Shown one piece after another: positions 22,086 to 33,547 of a stretch of 64,000 nt of DNA; positions within the stretch are counted from its first letter, which is position 1; every line of letters begins with the position of its first letter. A program made the translations under genes and the position numbers. The stretch lies in contig NC_058153.1 of assembly GCF_011075055.1 (NCBI RefSeq), positions 9,362,001 through 9,426,000 on the forward strand, written 5' to 3'. The DNA comes from Mangifera indica (taxonomy: Eukaryota > Streptophyta > Magnoliopsida > Sapindales > Anacardiaceae). The notes under the pieces were generated by a model that was given only the letters and a program-made list of their open reading frames with translations, did not search any database and had not been told where the DNA came from.

Positions 22086-24371
22086 AGCAGACCTCCTTGA
22101 AATTGCTCGTACCCTTCTTAAAACTGCTCGTACCCTTCTTCTACACAATAATGTCCCTTCTCAATTTTGGGCTGATACAGTCCTCACAGCTTGCTTTCTA
22201 ATAAATTGAATGGCATCTTCAGTTTTACAGCATCAGGTACCTCACTCTATTTTACATCCTGAACAACCTCTATATTCTCTGTCTCCTCGTATTTTTAGGT
22301 GTACCTGTTTTATTCATAACCTATCTCCTAGTTAACCGCACATGCTCTCAAATATGTCTTTCTTGGGTACTCTCGTCTTTAGAAAGGATATCGGTGTTAT
22401 TCTCCTAAAACACGTCGATATTATATTTCTGTGGACGTTACCTTTTTAGAGTCTTCTCCTTATTTTTCTTCTCCTTATTTTTCTTCTTCAGGTGGTTTAC
22501 TTATCACAGAAACTCTTCCATTGTCTTTTATTATCTTCTTTCCTAATTCTCTATTTGAGTCTGCTCCTCTCACTGAGGAGTCTCTTCAGCCAAGTACGGG
22601 TCCTACAGGTGAAAATGTTCATGAGGTAACTCCTGAGATTTTTGTGCCTCCACTTTCTACACCAATCTCTTCCAGTATTGAGGTCTTGTCTCCTGCTGAT
22701 CAATTTCCCATTGCCATCCGCAAAGGTATACGTTCCACTCGTAATTCTCATCCTATTTATAACTTTCTTAGTTATCATCGCTTATCACTGCCATATTATG
22801 CCTTTATGTCTACATTGTCCTCTATTTCTATTCCTAACAATATTCATAAGGCCCTTTCTGACCCTGGATGGCGACAAGCAATGCTGGATGAGATGTTTGC
22901 GTTACATGCCAATGGTACTTGGGATTTAGTTCCATTAGCTCCTGGACATACCACTGTTGGTTGTCGGTAGATCTATACTGTTAAGGTTGGTCCGAATGGC
23001 AAGGTTGATAGATTGAAAACTTGGTTGGTTATGAAAGGGTACATCCAAACATATGGCCTGGACTATTATGAAACATTCTTTCCAGTGGCTAAAATGTCAT
23101 ATGTTCGTCTGTTTCTCTCTATGGCTGTCATTAGGCATTGACTTCTACATCAGTTGGATATCAAGAATGCTTTTCTCCATGGTGAACTTTAGAAGGAGAT
23201 TTATATGGAGCAACCACCTGGTTTTATTGCTCAGGGGGAGTCTAGATTGGTTTGTAAACTCCGGCGCTCTTTATATGGTTTAAAACAATCTCCTCGTGCT
23301 TGGTTTGGGCCTTTTAGTACAGTAATTCAGGAATTTGGCATGAGTAGAAGCGAGTCTGATCATTCGGTGTTCTATAGACATACCTCACAAGGACAAAGTA
23401 TCTATTCGGTTGTTTATATGGATGATATTGTTATAACAGGAAATTATCAAGATGACATTATGCAATTAAAGCAACATCTGTTTAGACATTTTCAGACTAA
23501 AGATTTGGGGCCACTCAAGTATTTTCTCAGCATAGAAGTGGCACAATCTAAATCTGAAATTGTTATTTCACAAAGAAAGTATGTTTTGGATATTCTAGAA
23601 GAAACAGGGATGTTAGACTGTAAACCCATAGACTCTCCCATAGATCCTAATACTAAACTCTTACCTAGACAGAGGGAGCCTCTTAATGATCCTGGGAGGT
23701 ATCGTAGATTAGTTGGTAAGCTCAATTATCTCACCATAACATGACCTGACATTTCATTTTTAGTCAGTGTTGTTAGTTAGTTTCTTCAGTCGCCATGTAC
23801 CCATCATTGGGATGCTGTTGTTCAGATTCTACGGTATATCAAAGGAGCACCAGGAAAAGGTCTACTCTATGAGAACAAGGGTCATACACAGATAATTGGA
23901 TATTCTAATGCCGATTGGGCAGGCTCACCTTCAGATAGACGATCTACTTCTGGGTATTGTGCCTTAGTTGAAGGAAATCTTATATCGTGGAAAAGCAAGA
24001 AACAAGATGTTATGGCTAGATCAAGTGCCGAAGCTGAGTATCGTGCTATGACATTAGTTACCTGTGAACTTGTTTGGTTGAAGTAGTTAATTCAAGAATT
24101 AAAGTTTACAGATGTTCCACAAATGACATTATTTTGTGATAACCAGGCTGCTCTTCACATCTCTTCCAATCTAGTTTTTCATGAAAGGACAAAGCATATA
24201 GAAATTGATTGTCACTTTGTTCGAGAGAAAGTTATATTTGGCGTTATTGGCACAAGTTATGTCAAGTCAAATGATCAACTTGCTGATATCCTAACAAAAT
24301 CACTTCGAGGGCCACGAATTAATTATATTTGTAACAAGCTTGGTGCATATGATTTATATGCTCCAGCTTGA
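22086..24371 (+). pseudogene. Copia-4 pol pseudogene (integrase C-terminus, RT, RNase H)
   Basis: The integrase part includes VPSQFWADTVLTACFLIN (22150-22207). A long Ser/Pro-rich linker follows, then WRQAMLDEMFALHANGTWDL (22870-22928), where RT begins. RT pieces include LDYYETFFPVAKM (frame-shifted, near 23060), QSPRAWFGPFSTVIQEFG (near 23290), VVYMDDIVITGNYQDD with an intact Y-M-D-D box (near 23412-23457), and QRKYVLDILEETGMLDCKP. RNase H includes ADWAGSPSDRRSTSGY (near 23910), ARSSAEAEYRAM, LFCDNQAALHISSN (near 24133) and ADILTKSLRGP, with the stop at 24369-24371. At least four in-frame stops or shifts are present (for example near 22968, 23190, 23742 and 24085). The motif set resembles the Ale/Retrofit type of copia. 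Confidence 0.85.
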
Positions 24372-24378
24372 GGGGGAG

Positions 24379-24578
24379 TGTTTAGATATTGTTGAGATAT
24401 GTTGAGATATTTGTATAGATAGTGAATCAAAGAGAATCATATAGAATAGGAATGCTATAATATCCTTCCTAAACGTAGATAGGAATAGTTAATAGTCTTC
24501 CTAAATTAGCTATCCTAATCTCCTATATAATTGTAATTCTATTGAATATGAAATATACAGAAAATTATACTTTCAACA
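24379..24578 (+). repeat. 3' LTR of copia-4 (about 200 bp)
   Basis: Begins TGTTTAGATATTGTTGAG straight after the polypurine tract and ends TATACTTTCAACA, giving the usual TG...CA ends. A repeated TGTTGAGATA element lies near its start and an AATATGAAATATACAG segment near its end. No 5' partner is present. Confidence 0.75.
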
Positions 24579-25435
24579 TTTAACAAATATTTAACTTCTC
24601 AAACATGTAATAAGCTGAAATTTCTACAATAAGAAACATAAAATCCAAAAAATTCTACTGGAACAAAATCAAATGAAAGATTAAAGTTACAGAAATTTAC
24701 AATTTCACTTAGATTCTCTGTCAGATTTTAACTCTCGTCATCATTAGTTGGTTGGTGATCCTCTCGGTTTATTGCTCAGTCTTTGTCGATCGGATCTCAT
24801 CTCTCCTCGTCATTTGTCGTTCATCCTTTCGATTATGATCGCACAATTTCGTTTGTTGCTCTCGGTTGGTCACCATTTGCTCGATCGTCGTTGGGCCGTT
24901 ATTGGTCAGTCATCTCGTCTGTCCTTTTTTATCTTTTTAAATTGAAGGAAACGCAAGGAAGGGATAATTATAAAATTCTCATCTGATAAGTTTAGGATAA
25001 ATTATTGAACGTAGAACTTATTATTTATTTCGATAAAACTACGTTTTCTTATTTCGAGTAAATAAATAAATACATAATTATATATATTATCATAAAATTA
25101 ATTGATTTTGAATTAAAGATAAAATAACACTCAATTTATTCAAAAACACAAATAGGTACATCTATACTATTTTAGGTATATAAATAAGTATAACACCTAT
25201 TTTCAGTACACAAATAGGTACATACTAATTTTATCTATAACACTATATATATAATTTGTGTATACAATTTTTTGTAGAAACAATGATATATGATTATTTG
25301 ATTAAATGTTATTTTAATTTTAATTTTTAACTATCAAATCACATTATAATATGTCATTATTTATGCATAAAATTATATAAGTTATGCATATAACACTACT
25401 CTTATTTTATGGATATAAGGGTAAAACATTCGAAT
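24579..25435. other. AT-rich intergenic DNA with a dispersed repeat copy
   Basis: No gene is visible. About 25090-25400 holds an AT-rich, partly palindromic repeat (an AAAGATAAAATAACACTCAA arm near 25115 and its inverted counterpart near 25310-25350). Related copies lie at 18430-18560 and 62385-62560. It is MITE-like, but I could not fix its ends. Confidence 0.45.
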
Positions 25436-26303
25436 TTATTAACAAGGAAAATTACTATTTCCCAACCGTTTTTTAGCCCTATCTCAAATACATACCCACG
25501 CTTAATGAAAAACTCAAACACCTATCCATCTCTAAACCATCATTAAATTCTCATTAAATAGAGGGGTAAAGCTATCATTTACTGTTTACATTCCAGTTAT
25601 ATAATTTTATTGCATTTTCCCCTCCGATTTTAAAAATTAACTTTTACCCCCATCCCTGAACTTTGAAAAGTGACTTTCACCCTCCCAAATCCCTAATTTT
25701 TTTTTCACTTTCCCTCCTTCTACCGACAACGACGTGGCTGGAGGGAGAGTGACAAGCGTCGTCCATTCTCTGGACAACAAAGCTTCGTCCATTCTCTGGA
25801 CAATGCTTATAGTCTAGAATGGATGACGATTCGTCGTCCAAAAACCTGGATGATGATTCGTCGTCCAGATCTGGACGATGCTTGTCATTTAGATCTGGAC
25901 GACGCTTGTCATCCAGATCTGGATAACAGTCATCCTTCTTAGATGATGATCGTCGTCCAAAGGTCATCGTCGTCCAGAGGTGGTTAACCTCTGGACGGAA
26001 ACTTCTCCACTGTCGTCAAAAAAAGTGGCTACATTTCAAGGGGAAAAAGTGAATTTTTTAAAATTTAATTCAAGGGACAGATGTTAATTTTTCAAATTGA
26101 AGAGGGAAAAATGAGATAAAATTTTAATTATTTAATATTATTGATAAAATGATGAATTTGCCCCTTAATCTAATAGAAAATATATGGGTGGGTGTAAACA
26201 GATTAAACTTTGGGTGGGTGTTTAAATTTTTTATCATGCGTAGGTATGCGTTTGAGATAGGCCTACAAAATGGGTGGAAAATAGTGATTTTCCCTTATTA
26301 ACA
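25436..26303. mobile_element. Non-autonomous MULE with 9-bp target duplication
   Basis: A perfect 9-bp direct repeat, TTATTAACA, flanks the element at 25436-25444 and 26295-26303. The element (25445-26294, 850 bp) has long imperfect terminal inverted repeats. The left starts AGGAAAATTACTATTT and the right, reverse-complemented, starts GGGAAAATCACTATTT. Similarity continues through CCTATCTCAAA-C-CATACC-ACGC and, more weakly, for about 250 bp. A 9-bp duplication with long terminal inverted repeats is diagnostic of Mutator-like elements. No transposase is encoded, so it would depend on an enzyme in trans. The centre carries a palindromic minisatellite. Confidence 0.85.
25755..25995. repeat. Palindrome-rich 24-bp minisatellite inside the MULE
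   Basis: Adjacent 24-bp units begin AGATCTGGACGAYGCTTGTC at 25867, 25891 and 25915. The flanking sequence holds further variants of CGTCGTCCA and TCTGGACGA. Since AGATCT and the TCGTCCAGA/TCTGGACGA pair are complementary, neighbouring units can pair with each other. On the minus strand the repeat opens a 96-codon frame rich in Asp, Arg and Ser (25967-25677), which I attribute to the repeat period being a multiple of three rather than to a gene. Confidence 0.7.
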
Positions 26304-26850
26304 TATAAAAGACAAAGTTTACTTGTAAACTCTATTATGAATGACATTGAGAAAAGCACTACGCTGGCATGCTCTATAATTTCACAGACAAGTTAATGTA
26401 ATTTAAAATTGATAAACTAAGGTTTAAACTCTGTTTGAAAATAATTATACATAATTTTTTATCATAACCAATTCAAAATTGAATGTTTGAAATGGTTTGA
26501 AATTATTTTGTTTATGAAAACGAATTTAATCTTTAACTCCAATTCAATTTGCTCAATTTGACTTGAAATAATTCAGAGCAAAACCATCTTTAATTCAAAA
26601 AACTTTTCATAACATTTTTTATTAAATAGATTAATTAATATTCATAATAAATCAAAAAATGTTTATATTGACTTGGTTCGATTCATATTCATAAGACTAA
26701 TAACGATGGATTAATAAGTTTTATAGTGAAAAAATTTATCCATAATTAAAAGTATAAATTTGTTTAGTTTTAACAAAAATACACATAATTGATTGTTAAA
26801 TTTATTTTGTTTTTAAAATAGCCCTTATAATGAGGGTATACTTATTCCCT
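26304..26850. other. AT-rich intergenic DNA
   Basis: Highly AT-rich sequence between the MULE and the gypsy remnant. No coding, RNA or repeat signal is recognised. Confidence 0.4.
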
Positions 26851-27219
26851 TCTTAATTTTTCTTGCTAAAGACTGTTTTTGATAATGACTCCTCCTCATG
26901 TTAGCCTGATTAGGAAGCTTAGTAGAACTAGTAAACAAACCTCTTGTGATTCTTCCATTTCTTACAAAGTTTTAGATTTACACAGCAGGCTATTTTCCAT
27001 CTTCTTCTTGTCTTGCTTCACATTCAATGATCCTAATGTAATTGGCACACCATGTTTCTTGAAAGTGAAGTGTTTTTCAAGCCATCATGTGTTGCCTTCT
27101 AATCATATTGTCATAGTAGCCCCAATAAGGGAATCCTTGCATCTATTAGCACTACATCACACCATACTTAATCTTAATATTTCTTTCAAATCAAAAACTA
27201 CACTAAACATCTTTTATTC
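26850..27219 (-). pseudogene. Gypsy protease C-terminal remnant
   Basis: Read leftward and allowing stops, VWCDVVLIDARIPLLG corresponds to the CDVVPMDACHILLGRPW region at the end of the gypsy protease. It is followed by a region matching YDRKATHDGxKNT and then FTFKKHGVPITLGSLNVK. These are the conserved residues after the aspartic protease in plant gypsy polyproteins. Plus-strand ORF 26879-27229 is the shadow of this remnant. The sequence to the right resumes at 35629 beyond copia-5. Confidence 0.65.
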
Positions 27220-27224
27220 ACCTT

Positions 27225-29075
27225 TGTAGGGATTTTACAGTTTTCGGTAGTGGAATATCAATTTAAAAATTCATTAAATAACACAGATATACTGCAAAAC
27301 CCCCTTTTGGATCATCCTCGTAATGTGATCAATTTACAAACATGTTATAACACATATAAGATGTTAATGAGATGTACCTATATAAGTAGTTCCTTTTTCT
27401 TTCTCATATGGAAAGAAATCGTGTTTTCAAAACTAAGCGTATGTTTGCTCCTTAGTATCTGGACAAAGTAGCAATAGTGGAGGTGTTCTAAGCTTGCTAA
27501 AACCAGAGGACAATCTTGTGGTGAGAGGGATGGAAAGTTTTCCTTTGGCGGCTAGGATTATACATAAAATAAAACACTATGTATTTTAAAGCGAGAGACG
27601 TACATATATATACATAAACACATGTCCCACCCAGGACTTGTACATGTCCTAGACGGCTCTTCCATGCACACTCAAAACCTATAGGCATTCTAAGTAGACA
27701 TCGATTTTGGGGGGGGGGGGGGGGGGGGGGGAGGAATCGTCCCACCTGTGCATACACATATACAACTCATGGGAGATGTATATTTGGTCAATATATTAAT
27801 GTGTATATTCCCTAATTAATTTCCCTCATTATTTCTCCCATGATTTTTGGCATTCAATCCAAAATCATAGAATTATAGCATTAAGGGATATATGATAAAA
27901 TCCTATCATTATTCTCATTTGAATTTTAAGTTAGGGGATATGGATTTAATTTAATCCAACTCACTCCTGTCAATTCTCGTATACAACCTAACAACTCATA
28001 ATTATTACACTAAGGTTCTAAAGTACAATAAAATATACTTCAGGTGCACTAATTTTTCCAAAGCTCTAAGTTCTCCATTTGAAAGCTAGAGCAAATCCAA
28101 CTTAGACAATCCTTACACTTTCAGAGTTTACCAACTCCTTTTATGTGTTTCCAAGAAGTCATTAGTGACCAAATTCATATCGAGCTTTCGACCTGCATCT
28201 ATCTAAACACAAATCATGATCAGGCTCTAACAAGACATCATAACCATTTGATCAGTTAAGGTCAACATGTAACTTCTTTAACCTACTAGTGATACGATTA
28301 CTTATACAATTTGATCATTCTGTTATATGATATCTTTTTGAGGTCAAGGTATAAATTAAGTATCTCCATAAAAATTCCTTGAATTAAATAGATTGATTTT
28401 TATCAATGACTAGATAATATTGGATCGAACATCAACTCAATTTCATTGTAGTCACAAATTTAATTAGTCATTGATATATGTCAGTAGACTTTAACTAAGA
28501 TATCGATTCTCATATTCGTGAGTGACAAATCATTTATTGATCTATTATAGCCTTCATACAGATCTCAATATGACCAATCACCATATTTCTTGCAATCTTT
28601 TACCTAGACTATGTTGAGCTAGTGTCAAACAGTATTGATTCTTATACAAAACGGTCTAGTGACCTCAAATTTAAGGCTCACATATACGTTTGTTACTAAG
28701 AAGATATCTTTTATTTATACTAGAGTAACCATCCATATGAAATCTTCTTCGTAGTTTAGTTCGATAGACACGTCTACAAGATCATCTTTCAATAAGGTTA
28801 TTCAACATTATGATAACTCTATCGCTATTATACATGCCCTTTATCATAGTAATATCGAAGTTACAAATATTTTAAGAACAATCACCTAACATGCACATAA
28901 GATTCTCACGATCAGGTGTCAAACACTGATACCCTTGTCACGGTTCAACTATTTTTAAGACAATTATCTATTTTAAATAAATACAAATAATATAAATGTC
29001 ATTTTCTTAATTAAATCTCAAAGATTACATCAAATATCGATTGTGACAACTGGCTTTAGGACACTACTCTGACTA
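27225..29075 (-). repeat. 3' LTR of copia-5
   Basis: Aligns along its length with 33548-35623. In the sense orientation it starts TAGTCAGAGTAGTGTCC (partner: TGTTAGGATAGTGTCC) and ends GTAAAATCCCTACA. It carries a run of about 22 guanines (27711-27731) where the partner has only AGGTGGG. It lacks the 195-bp duplication seen in the partner. Confidence 0.85.
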
Positions 29076-29086
29076 CCCCACCATTT
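29076..29086 (-). other. Polypurine tract of copia-5
   Basis: The complement reads AAATGGTGGGG, directly before the 3' LTR. It is the expected plus-strand primer position. Confidence 0.6.
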
Positions 29087-32000
29087 AAGTGAAATACAAA
29101 TCCTAATTGGGATTTAAGTTATCATGATCTGTTTGGAAACTAACATAATTGTATCCTTGCATAATGAGCTCAAACTCTCATTCATAAACAAATAAAATAT
29201 CTTTAGTCCATTTTAGGTACTTTAGAATGTTCTTGATAGTCATCCAATAACGTTCTCTTGGATCTAATTAATATTTACTACAAATTTTTAAAGCGTATCA
29301 CATATCAATCCTCATACATAATATAACATATATGATCGATCCTATCATAGAAGAGCATGGGATCAGTTTCATCTTATCTTTCTCTTCTTGTGTTTTAAGA
29401 CACATTTCACTAGAGAAGATATACGTCATGACTTACCAAAAAATAACCTCTCTTGGATTTTTTTATATTGAATCTCTTTGACACTTTATCAATGTATGTG
29501 TTTTGACATAGTCCAAATAGCCTATATGATCTATCTTGGTAAATCTTTATTCTAAAGATATAGGCTAATTCTCCTAAGTAATTCTTGAAAAAGTATTTGA
29601 ATAACGAAGTATTTACAGATTGTAAGTTTGGTATATCATTCCCAATAATTAATATGTCATCAACATATAATATCGTAAATATTATTTTGCTATTAGTGAC
29701 TTCCTTATGTACACACAACTCATATTTATTTTTTATTAATATAAATTCTTTATGGCTTTATTAAAACAAATATTCCAACTCTTAAAAGCTTGTTTGAGTC
29801 CATAAATTAATCTCTACAATTTGCATCCTATGTTCGTTTATCCATCAAGAACAAAACCATTAGGTTGTGTCATATGCACATCCTTTATTAGGTTTTCATT
29901 CAAGAAAATAGTTTTGGCATCTATCTACCATATTTTGTAGCCATGATATACAGTTATCGCAAGCATAATCTAAATAGATTTAAGCATTGTAACTGGTGAA
30001 AAAGTTTCGTTATAGTCTATGTCATGTTTTTACTTGAAACCTTTTACAACCAACCCTGTCTTACCTTTCATGTCAGTCTTCTTTCTTAATATTCATTCAC
30101 ACTTTATGGTTTTACCCCTTCAAGTGGACTTACCAAAGTCTATACTTGGTTCTGGTGTATGAAATCTATTTTAGATTTCATGACTTCAAGCTATTTAGTT
30201 AGGATCTGAGATAGTGTCTTAGTAAATTCCATGATCATCATCTTGAATGACCAGTACGTTGTAGTGTTAAGTCAAGAGGTACATAAACCTTTCAAGCTTA
30301 CGACACGCTCGATTAAACCTACACGGCTCATGTGTATATTGAGTTAATTGTGAAGCAACCTTCTTATGATGTTCAACATCTTATGGTGGCACATCTTCTT
30401 ATCCTATGTCTATGGTATCTTATGGTGTCTAAACTTCATCTATTTCAATCTTTCTCTCATTCGTTCTTTTAGAAATGGGCTCTTTTTCTTGAAAAACTCT
30501 AGTTCAAGTAATAAGACCTTTTATTCGTTTAGGTGGTAAAAGTAGTGTCCTTTAGTTTCTTTAGGATATCCCATAAAAATACATCTTTCAGATTTGAAAC
30601 TTACCTTATTTGAGGTCAATTTCTTGACATAAGCATCACTACCCTAAACCTTTAGATATTTTAAATTAGGCTTTCGCCTAATTCATAACTTATAAACAAT
30701 TTTGTCCACAAACTTAGGTAGGACTTGGTTCATCATATATATGGTTGTTTTTAGAGCATATCCCTAAAATGACATAGGTACATCAATAAAACTCATCATG
30801 GATCTAACTAAGTCATCAGAGTCTTATTCTTATGTTCAAATACACCATTATGTTATGATGTACTAAGAGGACTGAGCTACGATACTATTTCATGTTCCTT
30901 TAGGTAGTCTTTAAACTTATTGGACAATATTCACCTCATTGATCACTTCAGAGGATCTTTATACTATTTTTTATCTATTTTTCCACTTTGTTTTTGAATT
31001 CTTTAAATTTTTCAAAACATTCAAAATTGTGATTCATTAGAGACATATAGCCATGTATACTGAAATCATTAGTAAATGTGATGAAATAAGAATACCCATT
31101 CTTGACTTACACTATTAAAGGTCTATATACATTAGTATGAATGATGCTTATCAATTCAGTTGCTCTTTCACTGTGTCTAGTGAAAGGCAATCGGTCATCT
31201 TACTTAGAAGGCATGATTCGCATTCATTTAAGTCAAATGATCGTAAAACCCCATCTTTGTGGAGTTTTAAAATATATTTCGATCCTATGTGACTAAGCTT
31301 GTAGTTGAAGCAACCAACTTCTTCTTCTTGCTCTTAAGGTAGGCCTTACAGTATTTCCTTTAATGTGTGGCATTGTCATAATTGAATTGAACATCCTTAC
31401 CTTCAGACATGTTGCACTTATAGAGTGCTTTTAGCACCTAGTAAATCTCATACCATACATGAGTCATGAACATCTCACGAAGGTTAAGAAGAATGGATTG
31501 GGCATCTATTTCTTTATGTTGCTTATGTAGTTCATGTGTCATAGTCGTTAACATTAAACATTAGACATTATTGGACTTATCCAGCTACTTATTATAAGTA
31601 TTTTTCTACTCTTGGGTGGCATTAGAACCAAGCTCAAAAAACATTGCTCTTTCAAAAAGATACAGTTTCTTCTCTTGATGTAGTACAATCTGAAGGCTTT
31701 GGTACTAGTATTGAAGTTACTACCTTTAAAACTATTTTCTTTTTCAAATATTGATCATAATTTCATATTGTCTAACATGGTGGGTTTTTGATCTACATGT
31801 GTAGAAAAGTAAATATTTGTAATCTGGATTTTTACTAGTTATTTATTCGACATGGTTTTCGTTGAATAAATTTTCTCACTATCCAAGTCAATAGCTCTCT
31901 CTGTTTGACTCAAGAAATCTCGTTGGACTTCTTAGTGGGCTGAGATCTTATTGCATTAATTCTCTCTTTCACTTTGACTAACAGGTTTAAATTAATCAAC

Positions 32001-33500
32001 AAGTAGATTAATCAAATAAATCACAAAAAACCATGATCTCTAATTTAGCAATTAGCATGAATCAATCGTATGTTATCAATTATGACTCTCGGTTTATAGT
32101 AAGGTGGATCTTACATATTGTCTATACAACAACAAATGTATGTCCCTAACTCTGCCTTTAATACATTTTCACTTTCGCTCTAGCAAACACATTAAATATA
32201 CTAGTTAAGTTAGACCTTATACAAACAATCATTCAGTCTTCTATTTGGTAGAAGTATATCCATTGCTTTGGTAAACAAGGTTCCAATGAATAAACACTTG
32301 TCCCGAAGCATTGTATTGGAAATGCATTAGTTATTTTTGACTCAATATATTTAAGAGATTTATTATGGTCTCACAAATTTAGTTATTTAACATGTAAGAT
32401 AGTAATTCAAGAAATTAAGCCTAACATGTGTATTACAAGATATATTAAAATTACGTCTATATACATCTTTAACTAATGTCAATTCCCCAAGCCATAAGGA
32501 ATTGATTGATCAACTTAGGTCTTGTTCTTTGAGTCTTCAATAATCTTTCTTTCTTCAAATTTCATAAGTATATGACTACGTTTCCTAATTATAATTTTTC
32601 TAATAAAAATTAGATCCTATTTTAATTTTACATTCGTAAAATAGAAACCTTGAGTAACATTTGGGAAGAGAAGTACATTAGCAATTTAGAGAAAGCAAGA
32701 CACACAAGTCATATTTTAGTTATCACAAACCTAAAATAATAATAAACATTCATATAAGGTCCTTAAGTTATATATCAAACATTGTGCATATCATCCAAAC
32801 ATGTATACATCATCATCCAAATTAAATATTATTTTTACCCCATTGTAAATTTACATTTTAATCCTTTAACTTTTACATAATTTATTTTAACCAAAAGAAT
32901 GAAAAATTACAATTTAATCCTTATTTAACAAAATTGGGTAAAATTGCGATTTTTGCCTTGCATGCACACATTGTGCACAATTGTTCCATATCATGCATTT
33001 GAAATTTGTGCAAATTCCAAAAGCATGAAAGACTATTTAAACAGGTGAGGCATGAACTTTTGCATGTCTGAATTCTCAACAACGAACGATCGTGCTTGTG
33101 AAAAACATGTCTAGTACCGTCGTTGAACCCTCAAGAATGAGGAATATTAGCACACATTCTTGTGGCAAAAAAAGTTGACGAATGGTCATGCACTGTTATA
33201 AGCATGGTCATTTGAGGCATGCAATAACGTGAAACCAATTTGACATTCAACCAAATTTTAATAACTTGCAAGCATTAACAATATCAAGCAAAACTTTAAG
33301 AGAATAAAACTCGATAAATATAACACAAATTTACGTTTTTTACATGGCCTCAAATATATTGTAACAACAATACATTGACCAACAATTAAAAAATAACATC
33401 AATCATAAAATTGCAACAACAATTTTATGGCATTCATTAAAATCATAAAAACGTGCAATTCGACATCAACAAAAATGTAATCGAATTAACAAAATTCACA
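29087..33500 (-). pseudogene. Copia-5 gag-pol pseudogene
   Basis: Read leftward, the right part (about 33500-31600) is too decayed for Gag domains to be assigned firmly. Integrase is recognisable at 31400-30700 with YMSLMNHNFECFEKFKEFKN, the SMMSFIDVPMS motif and GYALKTTIYMMNQVLP. RT is clearest at 29718-29410 with FTILYVDDILIIGNDI (intact Y-V-D-D), AYIFRIKIYQDRSYRLFGL and QNTYIDKVSKRFNIKKSKRG. Upstream RT pieces lie near 30000-29750. Nearly every domain carries stops or shifts, and RNase H is essentially absent before the polypurine tract. By domain style it is related to copia-6 but much older. Confidence 0.75.
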
Positions 33501-33534
33501 GGTATTAATATTGTGAATTAATCCCTTAAGAGTG

Positions 33535-33546
33535 GCTCTGACATTA
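33535..33546 (-). other. Primer-binding site of copia-5
   Basis: The complement reads TAATGTCAGAGC, a decayed form of the usual TGGTATCAGAGC that pairs with initiator tRNA-Met. It is placed directly inside the 5' LTR. Confidence 0.65.
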
Positions 33547-33547
33547 C

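Larger units (their letters stand above)
22086..24578 (+). mobile_element. Copia-4 retrotransposon, 5' truncated
   Basis: Plus-strand copia fragment running from mid-integrase to a 3' LTR. A polypurine tract GAGGGGGAG (24370-24378) precedes the LTR. The sequence starts abruptly at about 22086 against the opposite-strand integrase of copia-3. Gag, protease, the N-terminal integrase and the 5' LTR are missing. Confidence 0.75.

Noticed and set aside
22431..22970. 179-codon ORF considered as a separate host gene
   Set aside because: Its C-terminal half reads as the start of copia RT (WRQAMLDEM) and it lies in order between integrase and RT. It is the copia-4 linker.
25677..25967. 96-codon Asp/Arg/Ser-rich ORF on the minus strand
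   Set aside because: The repeated residues come from a 24-bp minisatellite, whose period is a multiple of three, so open frames are expected by chance.
26879..27229. 116-codon plus-strand ORF as an independent gene
   Set aside because: The minus strand here reads as the end of a gypsy protease, and the plus ORF runs into the copia-5 LTR. It is a shadow frame.
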